This document shows, piece by piece, positions 36,603 to 49,800 of a stretch of 64,000 nt of DNA (position 1 is the first letter of the stretch; each line of letters opens with the position of its first letter). Below the pieces are notes generated by a model. The model had not been told where the DNA came from and searched no databases. It worked only from the letters and a program-made list of their open reading frames with translations. The translations under genes and the position numbers were made by a program. The DNA comes from Pomphorhynchus laevis. Its lineage: Eukaryota > Acanthocephala > Palaeacanthocephala > Echinorhynchida > Pomphorhynchidae. The stretch spans positions 1-64,000 of the forward strand of contig WNNJ02001499.1 in the NCBI GenBank assembly GCA_012934845.2. Reading direction: 5' to 3'.

Positions 36603-37689
36603 GTAATAATTAATTAACTAAAATAATATTAGTAATCAATAATACTTTATTTAAATTCCTCTGTTCTAGTTCTTTGGTGCTTCCATGTGCAAAACATACG
36701 CTATTAACATAAAATATAAACGTTATAAATAATATACGTTATATAATAATAAATAGTATTATTTATTTAATAATATTATTCTTGAATTTTGGAGCATGAT
36801 CATCATGCGCTTGCCGCATAATGTTGAATATAAAATTTAGACACTTAAGATTGTTAGGTTTTTGCACAATTTATTAAACGACTTAATTAGATTTGTGAGC
36901 ACAACAAGTAATCTTTAATAAACCACAAATACACGAACTATTTTTTATTACTTTCTTATTTGTTTAAGAATTCAGCCTGTTCACTTTACTGACAGTTTGG
37001 CATTTCATAAAATGTCTATTAACTCCATTTGTTACAGTGAATAAAAATGAGACTAGCCTGATCGAATAAACCATTATACGTAAAAGATAATATGACCTTG
37101 CGTTATATTTTTCTAATACAAATTTACATATATAATTTTGTATCAGATACATCTAGAATTATATACAATTATACAACATCTACGATTATATATATCCTTT
37201 AGAAATATAAAACAAATAATTAAATTTTATTGTCATATTATTACCGACTAGCGAATGGTTAATGTATATGCTATAAATTTATAGATATTTATGAAAAATT
37301 CATAAATATTTATGTATATCCATTTTATATATGTATTTACTCAATAGGAAGTAGAAATGAATTCCTAACTCAATATGATGTTATTGAAATAGCTACAGGC
37401 ACGATATTTTAATTTCTCAAATCGTTGTTAAGTAATTAGAGTGAATATATTTTATATTTTTCATTCTTCATTATATATTAGTTTTCCATCACGTATTCGC
37501 CAACGAGCACTGAGAAAATATAATTAATTATAAATAACTGTAAATGAGATTCAGTGTAAATTTAAAAAAATATACATTAAATTAGATCAAATTAAATCAA
37601 TAATTTTTATTTATCAAATTATAATATGTAATATTATAATAATATATTACTAAATATTTTATGATTTAAATAAATTTAAAAATATCTTT
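36603..37689. other. AT-rich spacer, nothing recognised
   Basis: Small frames such as 36964-37152 (-) show no domain. No shared repeats are seen. Confidence 0.5.
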
Positions 37690-37790
37690 ATCTTGAAAAT
37701 AATTAGTAGAACTCAGTATTTTTATGAACTAATTAAAATTTGAGGTCGTCAGGTAGAATTGTTATGTATATATCGATGATATAATATAAT
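37690..37790 (-). repeat. Short remnant of a PLE tail
   Basis: GAGGTCGTCAGGTAGAATTG (37742-37761) matches the GAGGTCATCAGGAGGAACTG block of the minus-strand tail at 20725. Only the part around CUGAUGA-CCUC is left. Confidence 0.5.
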
Positions 37791-37959
37791 AAAATATCGT
37801 ATACTTACATGTGTACCAGATAATATTTACTATAAGATAATGCTTAAGTTGTTGCTTTTAATTATTATGCTAATATATTTTTATTTATTATTTTAATTCG
37901 CCATTTTCCATAAATTCAAAATTATGGATTCCTATTTTTCTATAAAAATAATTATGTTA

Positions 37960-39010
37960 TCTTTATTTTATATTTTTATTGTATTTAATCCATATTTATA
38001 TCCTTTTGAAAGAGCTTTCCTTAATTCACCATTTTCCATCAATTCAAGATTATGGGTACATCTACATATATTCATTTATTTTATCAAAATTAAGACTATT
38101 TAAATTACATGTCGTTTCTAGATTTTTTAAATATAATATCGCTCTTAATTCCTTTGTTCTGAATACATATCCTTATTAATTTTATTTATCATTTATTAAT
38201 TGTTTGTTATTTTTATTTATCTTTCTTTAATATTTAAGCTTTTATTATAATAAATTGTAAATTTTATTTTTATTGTTATTATTTATATCCTTTTGGTTGC
38301 GTTTTCCTTAATTCTTTATTTTCAATTAATTCTAGATTATAAGTACATACATATGTAACCATAATCTAGCTCATTTGCTTTATCAAAATCCAAACTGCAA
38401 TTGCATTCTGCATAATATTAGTATTATGTACAATTGCATTTTACATAATACTAGGAATTTTTTAATACTGTATTAAACTTATGCGATTTTTTCTTCCTTT
38501 TGTAATTGTTTATTTTTATTTTCTATTTAATTTCATCAAATATATAATCTTTCCAAATTTTAATCTTTAGTTATTAATAAGCTTGATGTATTTAAGCATT
38601 TGCTATTAATCAGCTTAATAAAGTAAGAATTTAAGTCATTATATAACGAATTGTAAATTTTATTTTTATCATTATTATTTAATCTATATTTATATAGATT
38701 AAATAATATAATTAAATTTATATTTATACCCTTTTGATATTATTTTCCAAAAATATCATTTTCACAAATATCAATTAATTCTAAAAATGTTTATCTTTAA
38801 TGAATTTAAGCTTTCACTATTAATCAGCTTACTAAAGTAATCATTTAAGTTATTATATAACGAATTTTAAATTTTATTTCTATTGTTATTATTTAATCCA
38901 TATTTATACCATTTTGATACCATTTTCCTTAATTCACCATTTTTAATTAATTCTAGATTATGAGTATATATATGTTCATTTATTTTATCAAAACTAAGAC
39001 TTTTGCAATT
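37960..39010 (-). mobile_element. PLE linker fragments, repeated
   Basis: On the minus strand the segment CNCKSLSFDKINEHI-THNLELI-NGELRK-YKYGLNNNN-NKI-NSLYN recurs, in whole or part, at about 38830-39010, 38640-38720, 38270-38420 and 37960-38130. This is the region just before the PLE RT (compare 14819-15060). Head-to-tail repetition of a partial element is typical of PLEs; all pieces are broken. Confidence 0.65.
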
Positions 39011-39319
39011 TCATTCTGTTTTTAGAATGTTTCTAATATCATCGTTATATAGAGATTTCAATTCTTTATTATAATTGCAAATTTTTCGTCCTAATGGTGG
39101 TAGCAGTTTATACCTTATTTTAGGAATATATTTACTTAAATCTGACCCTATTATTTCTTTACTTTTAGAATTATTTAAAAGTCTGGCTATATTTATGTTA
39201 TCTATACATTTATTAATAAAGTTTATAGTCAGTGTACATTTTTTATTGTTATTATTAGCATTTATTGTCCGATTATAGTATTTTATATTACAATAACTGT
39301 CTATTATACAACTTAGCAT
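39011..39319 (-). pseudogene. PLE linker domain
   Basis: A 102-codon frame ends ...IRYKLLPPLGRKICNYNKELKSLYNDDIRNILKTE, right before the CNCKSLSF segment. It lies between the GIY-YIG segment and the RT-proximal CxC segment. I recognise no fold; position and repetition in partial copies at 40250-40565 identify it as the PLE linker. Confidence 0.65.
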
Positions 39320-39629
39320 ATCATATTCGTTAATTAATTTTTGATTTATTGAACATATGATATCTTAAAAAGCTTATATTTACATAAAGATCTTTCAGCT
39401 TATTATCTCTTAAAAGTTGTTTTAATATTTCTAATTATTCATAAATATATTTATCTTTTTTAATATTTTGAGTTTTTTTTCTTATTCCTTTTATCGCCAT
39501 GTCTTCTTGGCTTGCATTTAACCGAATTATTGTAATATAGTTGTAATTATTTACTATACTACTTCCGCCAATTCCTTTTTCTAATAGCTTTTGATTTAAT
39601 ATTGCCTTATTTTCTTCAATAATATGTTA

Positions 39630-39830
39630 TAAAATAAATAATTTACAGTATCCTATATCATGTTCTATTAATCTCATATGTTTATGAAATATAGTTTGAC
39701 TATTATGCTGTATATTATATATGTGTTGCCTAAATCTAGTTTTGAACAGTTGATGAGTTTTTCCAATATATTGCAGTCTACATGTACATTGTATTAGATT
39801 TATTAAACATGTGGTTGCTTTATCAGTGAA
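39630..39830 (-). pseudogene. PLE GIY-YIG endonuclease segment
   Basis: The minus strand reads NLIQCTCRLQYIGKTHQLFK, then TRFRQHIYNIQ, then about 30 residues later HDIGYC. This is the second half of a GIY-YIG nuclease: YIG, then the Arg and His of the R-x-x-x-H helix, preceded by the Cys-x-Cys pair seen in PLE nucleases. It lies upstream of the linker (39011-39319) on the same strand. Since the RT copy at 15166-16486 has no nuclease after it, the nuclease is N-terminal in this family, as in Naiad/Chlamys-type PLEs. Confidence 0.7.
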
Positions 39831-40000
39831 CTCCTAATTTAGTTGACTCAGGCTAAACTCGCAACGGGCCATCCAGCATCATTTGATATAGTGCTGCCCT
39901 GCTTAAGGTGATTGCAGGCTGGAACAAGATCTAGAAAGATCTACTACCTTCACTTCACCTACGACGCAACCTGACTATTTTAGAATGTAGTCTTAAAACA
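39831..40000. other. GC-richer unassigned block
   Basis: CAGGCTAAACTCGCAACGGGCCATCC through GGAACAAGATCTAG stands out as GC-rich next to the PLE nuclease. It could be the 5' part of the PLE or a separate small element. It has no coding sense in any frame. Confidence 0.35.
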
Positions 40001-40249
40001 CATAGTAATTTTAATAGTTATATGCATGTCGTCATGAAATAGAACAATTTTAAGATTAGCATGATATATATTCCCAATCACTCAATTTAAAAAAAGATAA
40101 AATGACTTGTGAAGAAATTTCATTACTTTTGTAATTTAAATTGAAAAATAATTTATTCTAGATCAATTTCAATGTTTAGCAGCACTATTTTCGGACAGAA
40201 TAGTATATTATCGTTAGAATATAATATTATCGTTACATATTGATTTTAT

Positions 40250-40565
40250 TTCTTTATTCTAATAAAAAAATCGTTCTAGTGGCGGTAACAGTTTATACCT
40301 TATTTTCGGAATATATTTACTTAAATTTAATCCTATTTAATTGTTTTCAATTAATTCTAGATTATGAGTGCATATATGTTTATTTATTTTATCAAAATTA
40401 AGACTTTTGCAATCGCATTCAGTTTCTATAATGTTTCTAATATTATCTTACATATTGATTTCAATTCTTTATTATAATTACAATTTTTCGTCCTTATGGC
40501 TGTAACATCTTATACCTTATTTTAGGAATATATTTACTTAAATCTGACCCTATTATTTCTTTACT
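40250..40565 (-). repeat. Further PLE linker fragments
   Basis: Two partial copies of the linker (Y-IPKIRYKLL-P and CNCKSL-FDKIN segments, with changes) on the minus strand at about 40250-40335 and 40340-40565. Confidence 0.6.
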
Positions 40566-42640
40566 TATATATAATATTACATTTCTTTACTTTTATATAC
40601 CTACAAATACAGTATTGTAGAAAATAATAAAAACCTGAATCAAAATTTTAATACCATAAAACGGATTATTGAAATCTAAATACAATAAATGTATAAAAAT
40701 TCGATTTTGCTTAGATGAACAATATTAAATGTTTGGAATATTTGCGGATTTTAACTAGAATTTAGTTTGTAAATTGTATTAATGCAAATAAAGTCCATAT
40801 ATCGTATTACTACTGTTAGTCGATATATTGTATTACAAAATACCGTTGTATTTTGTAATACAGTTAAGAAAGAATCATTAAATCGAATATTATCTGAAAG
40901 ATACTTTATAGTAGACTAACGATAATTGGTAATACAAATTTTACAGTTGATTCAAACATCCAACTGTTATCTTTAAATAATAGATAGCAGTCTGCTGATC
41001 TGTCGAAAAATAATGTTTTTAACTATTGCTGCCAAAATAAGCATTTAGTTGTTTTTATCGTAGTCTACGGTAACGATGATCATCACGATGAGAACCGGTA
41101 TCTTGGAAACCACATTGATCTTTGGTAACAACACAATAATCAAATTGTCAGCTTTAAATAGGATATACGTCAAGTCCCCTTTCTATCACAGATAATGGCT
41201 AAAATGTACCACTTAGAAACTACATATTATCCTTACGACAATGGATCACAAGTGCAGAGAACGTTTTTATAAAGTCGATATTTGCAAATATCGATTATAA
41301 AAAATGGTATTTAATATATAAAACTAAAAATTCTTAAATGTACTTTGAAATATTCATGGATTATGACGATATATCGCAATGCCTAGCTAAACAATTAAAA
41401 TATATCGTTTAAAACAACTTTACTTTGTGTTCTAGTAATTTGATTAAGAATTTAAGACTTTTAGTCAGTAAGCAATATAGGCCCCTAGATGAGAGTGCAA
41501 TTTCGAAATATGTTGTAATTTTACAGTAGGGCACCACTGAATATAAAAGCGCATTTTATGTCAGTATTAAATTAAACTTATTTTTAAATTAAATTTAAAT
41601 AATTATAATAAAATTTGAATTTTAACTTTCAAAAATTCTAATTTAAATAATAACACGCATTTTACGTCAGTATTTGGTTTTCATCTGTATTTAATAAATT
41701 CTATAGAATGCGTAAAGCATTAATTCCCTTATAAAGGAAAGCTAAAGTTTCTTAAAGTTAAAATAATTATATAATGTATCAAGAAATTAGCTGGTACGAA
41801 CTTTATTAAAACTCTAATAGATAGATATTAACAATGTTCAACAATTCCCATTTTATTAATAAAATTTCATATAATGAAATTTAATTAAGTTATTAATTTT
41901 AAAAATTATATAATCTTCAATTTGACATTTTTGATGTGATTGCTAAAAATCAGTGCTTTTCCGCGAAATGTGCGTTATAGACACAACATTTCAATGATAA
42001 TTTATATTCATCAAAATCCTACTTAAAATTATCACCTATAAATAATCGTAGAATTGATTTTTGCTTAAAATCATTAATTAAATTAATTACTTAAGTGAAA
42101 TAATTTTTTCTTGTGGCTTACTTGTAGAGATAGATAAAGTATTCAAAGGTTTATCATATTGTAACGAAAATTGCTAATTTTCAATTAAAACAAATTTACT
42201 CCAATTATTTTGTTTAATCTTCTGTTTCTATATGAAATAAGTTGTCTTAACAAAGAATTATGTAATATTTTAAATATCAATGATTTATTTGAGTGAGAAA
42301 ATTGTTTGAATTATAGATACATAGCTTACCAATAAAACTATTTCACACGAATTTTAGGCCTTTACGTTGGTCATCTTAAAGTGTGAAGAATTAATGAAGA
42401 ATGAATTAAATGTTAAATATTTTGAATTTTCATAATATATTATAGTTTTAATAATTATATACGCTCAAATTTAGATATTCAACATTATAATGCTGACTGT
42501 CGAGTACCTATTTTTTGGACGATTTCATTTAAGTATTTGGTATAATACTTGACAAAAATCATAAATATTTCTTTTTCAAATTAAATAATTAGCTAGTGTT
42601 GCAAACTACATTTGACTATTAGAAAAATATCTTTAAAATT
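40566..42640. other. AT-rich spacer, no gene seen
   Basis: The stretch 41040-41230 is slightly less AT-rich, but no frame or repeat is recognised. Nothing else is supported. Confidence 0.5.
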
Positions 42641-42648
42641 ATTCAAGC

Positions 42649-42843
42649 CAGACGCGAAAGAACAACATGATAACGGTATTTAGATACCGTTTCGTCATCA
42701 AATGATCCATCAGTGCCGGATCCCTACCTGGTCGATACATTCCTTCACTGTATCCATCTGTGGGAGGGTTCTACCACTGATGAGTTATTGTGATGACGAA
42801 ACGATATCTAAATACTATTATCGTTGTTCTTTTGCCTCCGGAC
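42649..42843. mobile_element. Inverted-repeat element with hammerhead cores
   Basis: Arms of about 65 bp (GCCAGACGCGAAAGAACAAC... and ...GTTGTTCTTTTGCCTCCGGAC) flank a centre of about 60 bp. Both arms read outward as CACUGAUG followed by a stem, GACGAAAC and a second hairpin, so each carries a hammerhead core. It shares centre and end wording (GTGGGAG, CACTGATGAG, TTCTT-TTGCCTCC) with the element at 48827-49053, so the two form one family. Confidence 0.75.
42777..42825 (+). ncRNA. Hammerhead core, canonical order
   Basis: CUGAUGA (42777-42783), helix II GUUAU/AUGAC with a UGUG loop, GAAAC (42798-42802), then helix III ACGAUA/UAUCGU ending in a GUU triplet. In the mirror arm (minus strand, about 42659-42711) helix III is a perfect ACGGUA/UACCGU. 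Helix I next to CUGAUGA is not obvious, so the cleavage strand may be missing or pair elsewhere. Confidence 0.5.
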
Positions 42844-43737
42844 TAAATGATTATTAACATAATCCACGCGGAATTGTCTCGTTCTCATTTTTGAGTAATT
42901 TATTAAAACTATCTTTTGAATAAATTTGTTTTGATATTCAATAAATATACCAAAACATTATTTAAAATTTGTTAAATATAGATTTCGTTTAAATAAATGT
43001 TAAATAAATACAGTTAAATAGGTCCAGTTACTTGTTGTATTTCCTTGTGCTAAATAACTTAATTTTCTATTATCATTTCGATCTGTCTTAAAATTTCGTT
43101 ATTTTAACGATAAAGACTTTTGCTTTTCAATTATTCCTTTTGTAATTTAGCTTCTTTATTAACAAAAGATACTAATTTTTAGTGTCTTGTCTTTATGGAT
43201 TTAGAAAATATGCAATTATTTACTAATTTACAAAGTGTAATTTTCACGCTTACAAATTAATATAATATGATTTTGTAATCCCAAATCAAATAGAACATGT
43301 AGCTGAAAATCAAAAAGTAGCTATAAAAGTAAAAGCATTTTTTGCAGCTCTGTGAAAATTTTCTGTTATAAAGTTTCAATGAATACTATTTTTTAATGTT
43401 TATTATGTAACCAGCTAAATTTTAGAACTCGGTAAAGTTAATCCTAATGTATCCAAATAGTTATAAGCATTGTGTTATCATTGTTTTGAAATTTCGGTTG
43501 CAAATATTATTTAAAATTTACATATAAAATGTACCTTTTACAAGGTGTCATAAAAGGTGGAGGGTAAAATATAAAACAAAAATAAAATTTTAAATTTCAT
43601 TTTTGTGACTTGTTGATTGTTATGTAGCTACTCAAGTAAAGGTTACAGACAACTCAGCTGTTAGTAATACGACGATCCTTACAACGAGTAAGGGGTGTGT
43701 ATATGTGACACATTTTGAACGCTGTGTACTTTAAAAG
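42844..43737. other. Upstream region of the CAP-Gly gene
   Basis: AT-rich. An in-frame stop (TAA, 43732-43734) lies two codons before the ATG. No TATA or initiator element can be singled out in this composition. The less AT-rich stretch 43620-43730 may be the 5' UTR. Confidence 0.4.
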
Positions 43738-43861
43738 ATGACTAGTCGAATTCCACGGCCTGTAAATAGCATGAATTTAGTAACAAGAAGTCAAAGAACG
43801 AGTAGAGCAACTAGCATAGCATCTGATGACGACGATGAAGTGTACAAAACAATAGCTGCAG
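43738..43861 (+). CDS. CAP-Gly gene exon 1
   Basis: The ATG is preceded in frame by TAA. It encodes residues 1-41 (MTSRIPRPVNSMNL...DDDDEVYKTIAA). The donor GTAAGG follows; phase 1. Intron 1 is only 108 bp. Confidence 0.85.
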
Positions 43862-46800
43862 GTAAGGCAATGTATTTGTATGAACGTAGTTCTTATACAT
43901 CTTTGTATCTTGTTAAACTCTATAAAAATTTTTCGGTATACAACGCAAATTGTCTCTCTATTTTTTAAGGGAGCGCTAGAAATATATCACTTGGCGAACA
44001 AGTTCATATACCTGGCGGTAAGACAGGTGTTCTTCGCTATCGAGGAATGACACAATTCAAACAAGGTGAATGGGCTGGAATTGAATTAGATTATTGTTCC
44101 GGACTTAACGATGGATCAGTTAACGAAGTTAGGTATTACAGAGAACATATCCTTTTGCGTGTTTAAACTAAAATCGTTTTACAAAAATATGTGCATTTAA
44201 ACTAGAAACGTTTACAAAATTATTTATAAGCGTCACAGGGATGTCGACAAGTTCCGATGTTTTTAATTTAAATCCACTATCGCAATAAACTTAAATTACA
44301 TTAACTATATTTATATTGTCTTTGACGATAGTTATACTCAATCGTGTAGTGTTACTCTCATTTTATACAAATATAAATCAACAAAATATTATTAAAAATA
44401 AGATAATATATATTTTATTATAATATTTTATTATAATATAATATATATTTTTCTATTTGCTGGTTGATGATAAGATTTTAAAGTCTACGTATTTTATACG
44501 ATATATAAATAAAAATTAATAATAAATAATTATATATTTTATACAATTTATATCAAGTTAAAATTTTAAATTAAAGTTTAAAATAAAAGTCAATTTTTGT
44601 GAGTTGACTAATAAATGACATGTGATATATACGAATAAGGATTAGAGGTGATCAAGAAGAACTGATATGTAATCAGGTTTCTTCCATTATTACTCGACCC
44701 AATATAGCAGAAGGCCAAATTCATGATAATGAAATATTTCATCTGTTTTATTATGCGTCAAATAAAGATAAATAATTATAAATAATAAATAATTATATCA
44801 GATTTTATACAATTTATATTTATATTAAGTCAAAATTTAAAACTGAAATTTAAAATAAAAGTCAATTTTTATAAATTTACAAAGCAGTTTTTTATGAATT
44901 TAAATTTTAAAATGGAATTATTTCAATCTACGGCAATTCAAACAAAGCAATTGAAATGATACCGTATTGACGGGTCTATTGAATTTTACATTGTCAATTT
45001 GCTGAAATCCTCGATTGTTTATGAATGGGTACGACTTTTAATGACTGACCAATACAGATTCATCGGTCAATATGCACAATTAAAAAATGTTTAAAAGCAA
45101 CATTATTTCTAATTATGATTAATAATGTCGAAGCTTAATAGATTTTGACTGAAAGCGTTTAATCTTTCAAGTAATTTAACGATTTTAATTAACAAAAACG
45201 ATAAAAAAAATTAAAATTTATATTTGTAGATACTTTTCTTGTCCACCCGGTTATGGTATTTTTGTACCAATTCATAAAGTAAAACGACTTAATCCAAGTG
45301 GTAACATTAATCGCTATACAAATAGCCGACCCTGCTCGACCACACCATCGATTTCGAGCAGATCATCTTTAAAGTCGAAATCGATCACTAATTCTCCGAC
45401 ATCATTAAGTGCAGCAATAAATTCAATAGGCCATCATCCTAACAGAAAGGTAATATCCAACACATATATTCCCAAAATGTACTTAAGAACTTAATTTGAC
45501 TGAAGACTAGGCGATATACTGGCGAAAAATATCAAACCGAAGCACTATCTCCAAAGGTGATATTTTTATAATTTTTATACTTTATTGGTTAAATGCAGAT
45601 TTATTTTTGTAAATAATAAATAAATAATAAATGATCATAAATAATCAGTTATTTTTATTTAAATCGCCAGAAAGCACACGGTAATGTCAGTGTTCTGCAT
45701 TACCAGGAAAACAAAACACAATTTGTTGACCCTTGAAGCACTTAGCGAAATAAAAAATGTTTTTTTTTAATCCCACTAGAAAATTCCAAGTTTAAAAAAT
45801 GAATAAAGATCAGTTATTCTTAGATTAAACTGTTTTCATCTTATATCAAATAAGTAAATTAACTAACTTAATAATTAACTTAACTTAATTATATAATAAT
45901 TACTAAGCAGATAATGTAGATAATTGTCTTGTCAACCCAGTTATGAAATTTTCGTACAAATCCGTAAATAAACTACAAAACAACTTAACAAAAGTTGTTT
46001 TAAAACTTACGTTGGACGACATTTACAATTACGAATGGACTTCGTTATGTATTTAATGTTGTTGCCGGTTGAAACTGGCTTCGATCAACGAATTGCAGAC
46101 TCCATGTCATTTCTAGACAATCACTTAGCACTGAAGTGATGAATTATTCGGCAACACTCATCAATAGAATGAAGCACCCACTGGTTGTTTCAGTTGCTTG
46201 TGTGACATTGTGAATGAAGGCATTTCCGACACTGCAAAATTGTCTGAGACTTTCGCTATCGAACCAGAACATTTGCTTTGTACACTATGTTTATCAACTT
46301 AGCAGAGGTTGTTGCTGATTGTCCGCTTCACTCGTTGGATCCAAAACTGGATCCGGTATATATAAGTTAAATCCGGATGTGCGAAATGAAATAAAGGCCA
46401 GTATTCCGAATGAAATTCTTGGCATCTTTGATGGTAAATGCTCTAAATGAGCATTTATTTTTATTAAATTATTTATGTTTGTTGCAAAAATGCTTTCTTC
46501 TAGAGAGCATTAAAAACGTTAAATATTTTGGTTAGTCATCCTAAATTTTTATAGAAACTCGTATACCATACTAATTACTTACATAAACATGGCAAATTAC
46601 ATTTTACATTACAACATTGACGAAACGTGTTCTTATTTATTTTGGTTAGCAGAAAGTACTTAATACTTGCTGTATGACATTTTGCCTCCTCTTTAAACTT
46701 AAATTATTAAAGAACAAGAATTACTTTTTAAATCGAATGTTCAATGACTAATAATTTTTGTAATTATTAAGCACAAAATTTAATATTTATGATATTAAAT

Positions 46801-49800
46801 ATAGTTGTAAGCCTTCAAAAAATCGATTACGATAAAGAAATAATTGTTTCGTCAATTCCTTAAATTCATTTTTAAGGCAAGTGTTCAAAATTAATCGATA
46901 TTTATTTGATATTAAGATATTATAGATTTTAATGTACGAATTATCGAGAAATCGAATGTTCGAGAAGACTCTCTTTATTCGAGCTGAAATTAAATCTTAT
47001 ACACGAATAAATTTATATAAACTTTAAATTAATTTAATATCAAATTAGTTGTGAAAATAAAATAAATCTTATATATTCAATTTGCTATTCATAGCAAATG
47101 TAGATTTTTTACTTTTATAACTTAATCGAATTCATTTCATAATTAAAAATGTCAAATTCTCTTTGCATAGATTGACTTTCTTACTTAAGTATTATTATGT
47201 AAGAACCCAATATAAATTTGAAAGTTATATCATTTTGGAAATAAATGCGTTTTAATTAAATATTATCTTTTTATCCTACAAATTGCTTTACGGTTCTACG
47301 ATGAAGGTAATACAATAATATTGATTTTATATTGTGTATTAATTTTTGACACTACAATCTTTAAAATATGAGTAAAATATGTTTTGAAAAGCAGAGAAAG
47401 CAGTGAAATTCTGATTAACTCACTAATAGCGTCTTATTATTATTTTATTTTTGATTTTCTATATGAACTACTTAATTATATTAAGCCTTGTGACATTAAG
47501 CATGAATTTAAGATTTTAATGATTCTATATTTTACAATCTCTTTATAATCCTTTGCAAATTAACGCTTTTACAAGTTACTGACCTATATAATACTTTAAT
47601 GGTGATCGATAGATGTTCAGTCAAGAATGTAACGGCAAAACGCAATTTGTGTTAAGCTTTTATTGGTTAATACCTGTTAGCATGGATCAATATGATTGTA
47701 CATCAATCTTAGTGTTGTTATGAACAATTCCTGATTAATAATACAAGTCGTATCTGCCCAAAAATATCAGTTAATTGATAACGAATAAAAATCGATACTT
47801 TGAGATTAATATCTTTCATCTGATAAAGTAAGCATTCAAAGTTATAATACATTGATCAACACTATGACTCTAAACCAAGATTTCCATTGTGTAATCAGTC
47901 CAAAATGTGTTTCTAATGTGTTTTTATATCTACAATGCCCAAAATGTCATAATATTTCACCGTTTTATCAGCTTGACATAACTGATATTTCTCCAAAATA
48001 GAACAACGTTTTAAATGACATATTGCTGTATCGACAGTCTTGCAAAAAAATGATCATCATTTACCGATCACGTACCTTTCACATGTGTTTTATTTATAGT
48101 CGTTAAGCATAGGTGACAGTGTGAACGGTTATTCCCCGTCGGTAATCTCCGATCAAAACGTATCAATGATTAACATATTAATGCTGGAAAGAGATAAGGC
48201 TATCGGTACAATTGAGAAATTAAAACAACGAGTCGAGGATCTAGAGTTTGAACTCGAAGAGGAGAAAGCCCGTAGAACGGCAGAGGTATGATTTAACATG
48301 TTTTGAGACAATAAATCAAAAACTTTAATAATCGACAATAAAATATGGTAGTGATTTATCGAACTAAAATATACAAACCAAATAGTCTATATTTACTGTA
48401 ATTGTTTTATTTTGAAATTCTCTATTAATTCTCAAATTGTAATTATATAAAAATAGTTATTTGAATGTATAAATTTCTGGTTGTATTTTGAATTCCCACA
48501 GTGTCATATGGGAATAGCGAGCAAATGATGCGGAAGAAAGCAGGAATTAAGTTAGCAGTACACCACAATAACTTAAATGCAAGAATACATCTAATAACTT
48601 AAATGCAAGAATACACGATATAAGGTTCATGGTAAATTTACATTTTAAAGATCGTTGCTTTAATGCGGTCTTATGCATATTAACTAGTTCAAAGTTTTTT
48701 AACTTTGAATTTGTTATTTAACAATTTAAAAGTATCAAAAAAATTTTCGTTTTAAATTCAAATTGAAGTAAAAATATTAGCATTTTAAATTAAATGTAAA
48801 TTTAAAATAATACCGTTTCTTGCGCATTTAAACATTATGACATGGATGGCAAGAAGAATCTAAGAAAACCCTAGTGTTGATGCTTCGACATAATGTGTCT
48901 CATCAGTGACGGATACCTCTCACTGATGAATGCGGTCCCACTTTGCATCCAGCAGTGGGAGATACCCGTCACTGATGAGACACATGTCAAAACAGCAACA
49001 CTAGGTTATTTGTTTCTTAGATTCTTCTTGCCTCCACGACATAATGTTTAAATGTAGATAATATTATTTAACGGTTTATTACTGGCTCAAGCTAATTGCA
49101 ATACTGACTTCAAACAATAGTTTGAATTATTCAATTCATGAATTTAAAATATTTAATTCGTTAATTTGAATAATTAAATTCATAAATTAAAATATATTGA
49201 AATATAAATAAATTTGACAGTAGTGTGTACTAGGACATGACATCAAATCAATTTATCAATTTTCGGAATAAATCGAGTTCGAAGAGGTTTATTATTTAAT
49301 TAGTTTATAATATAAACATTTACAACGTAAAGAGGATATATTTACAAAATATCCTTAAACAAGAAACATGAAATACAATTATAAAATATTTTTAGTAAAA
49401 TACTTTATATTTTATAAAATGTATTAATGAAGAGAAATTCATGTCTCTCGATCAGGGAAAAATAAATAGTTTTATTTATTTTATCAAAGCATATATTTTA
49501 CTTAATGAGAAGTAGTTAAGAATAGAACATTGAAATACTTTATAAACGAGGGCACGATTCTTGGAAAAATTAACATCGGAATTTATCAGATCCTTTTAAA
49601 CAGACTATTTTAATACAACAGAACTTATAGTCATGAGTTAAAACGCACTATAGTAATCCTTACAAGCTATATGTTTGTACGCCGTCGTGTCTCTGTATGT
49701 CTTATTCACTTTAGACACTATCAACAATGAATGTATATTTCTGAGATTTTTTGGTGTATGTTCAAGTTTCATGTGTGTTTCAATTTAGCACAACTCAAAT

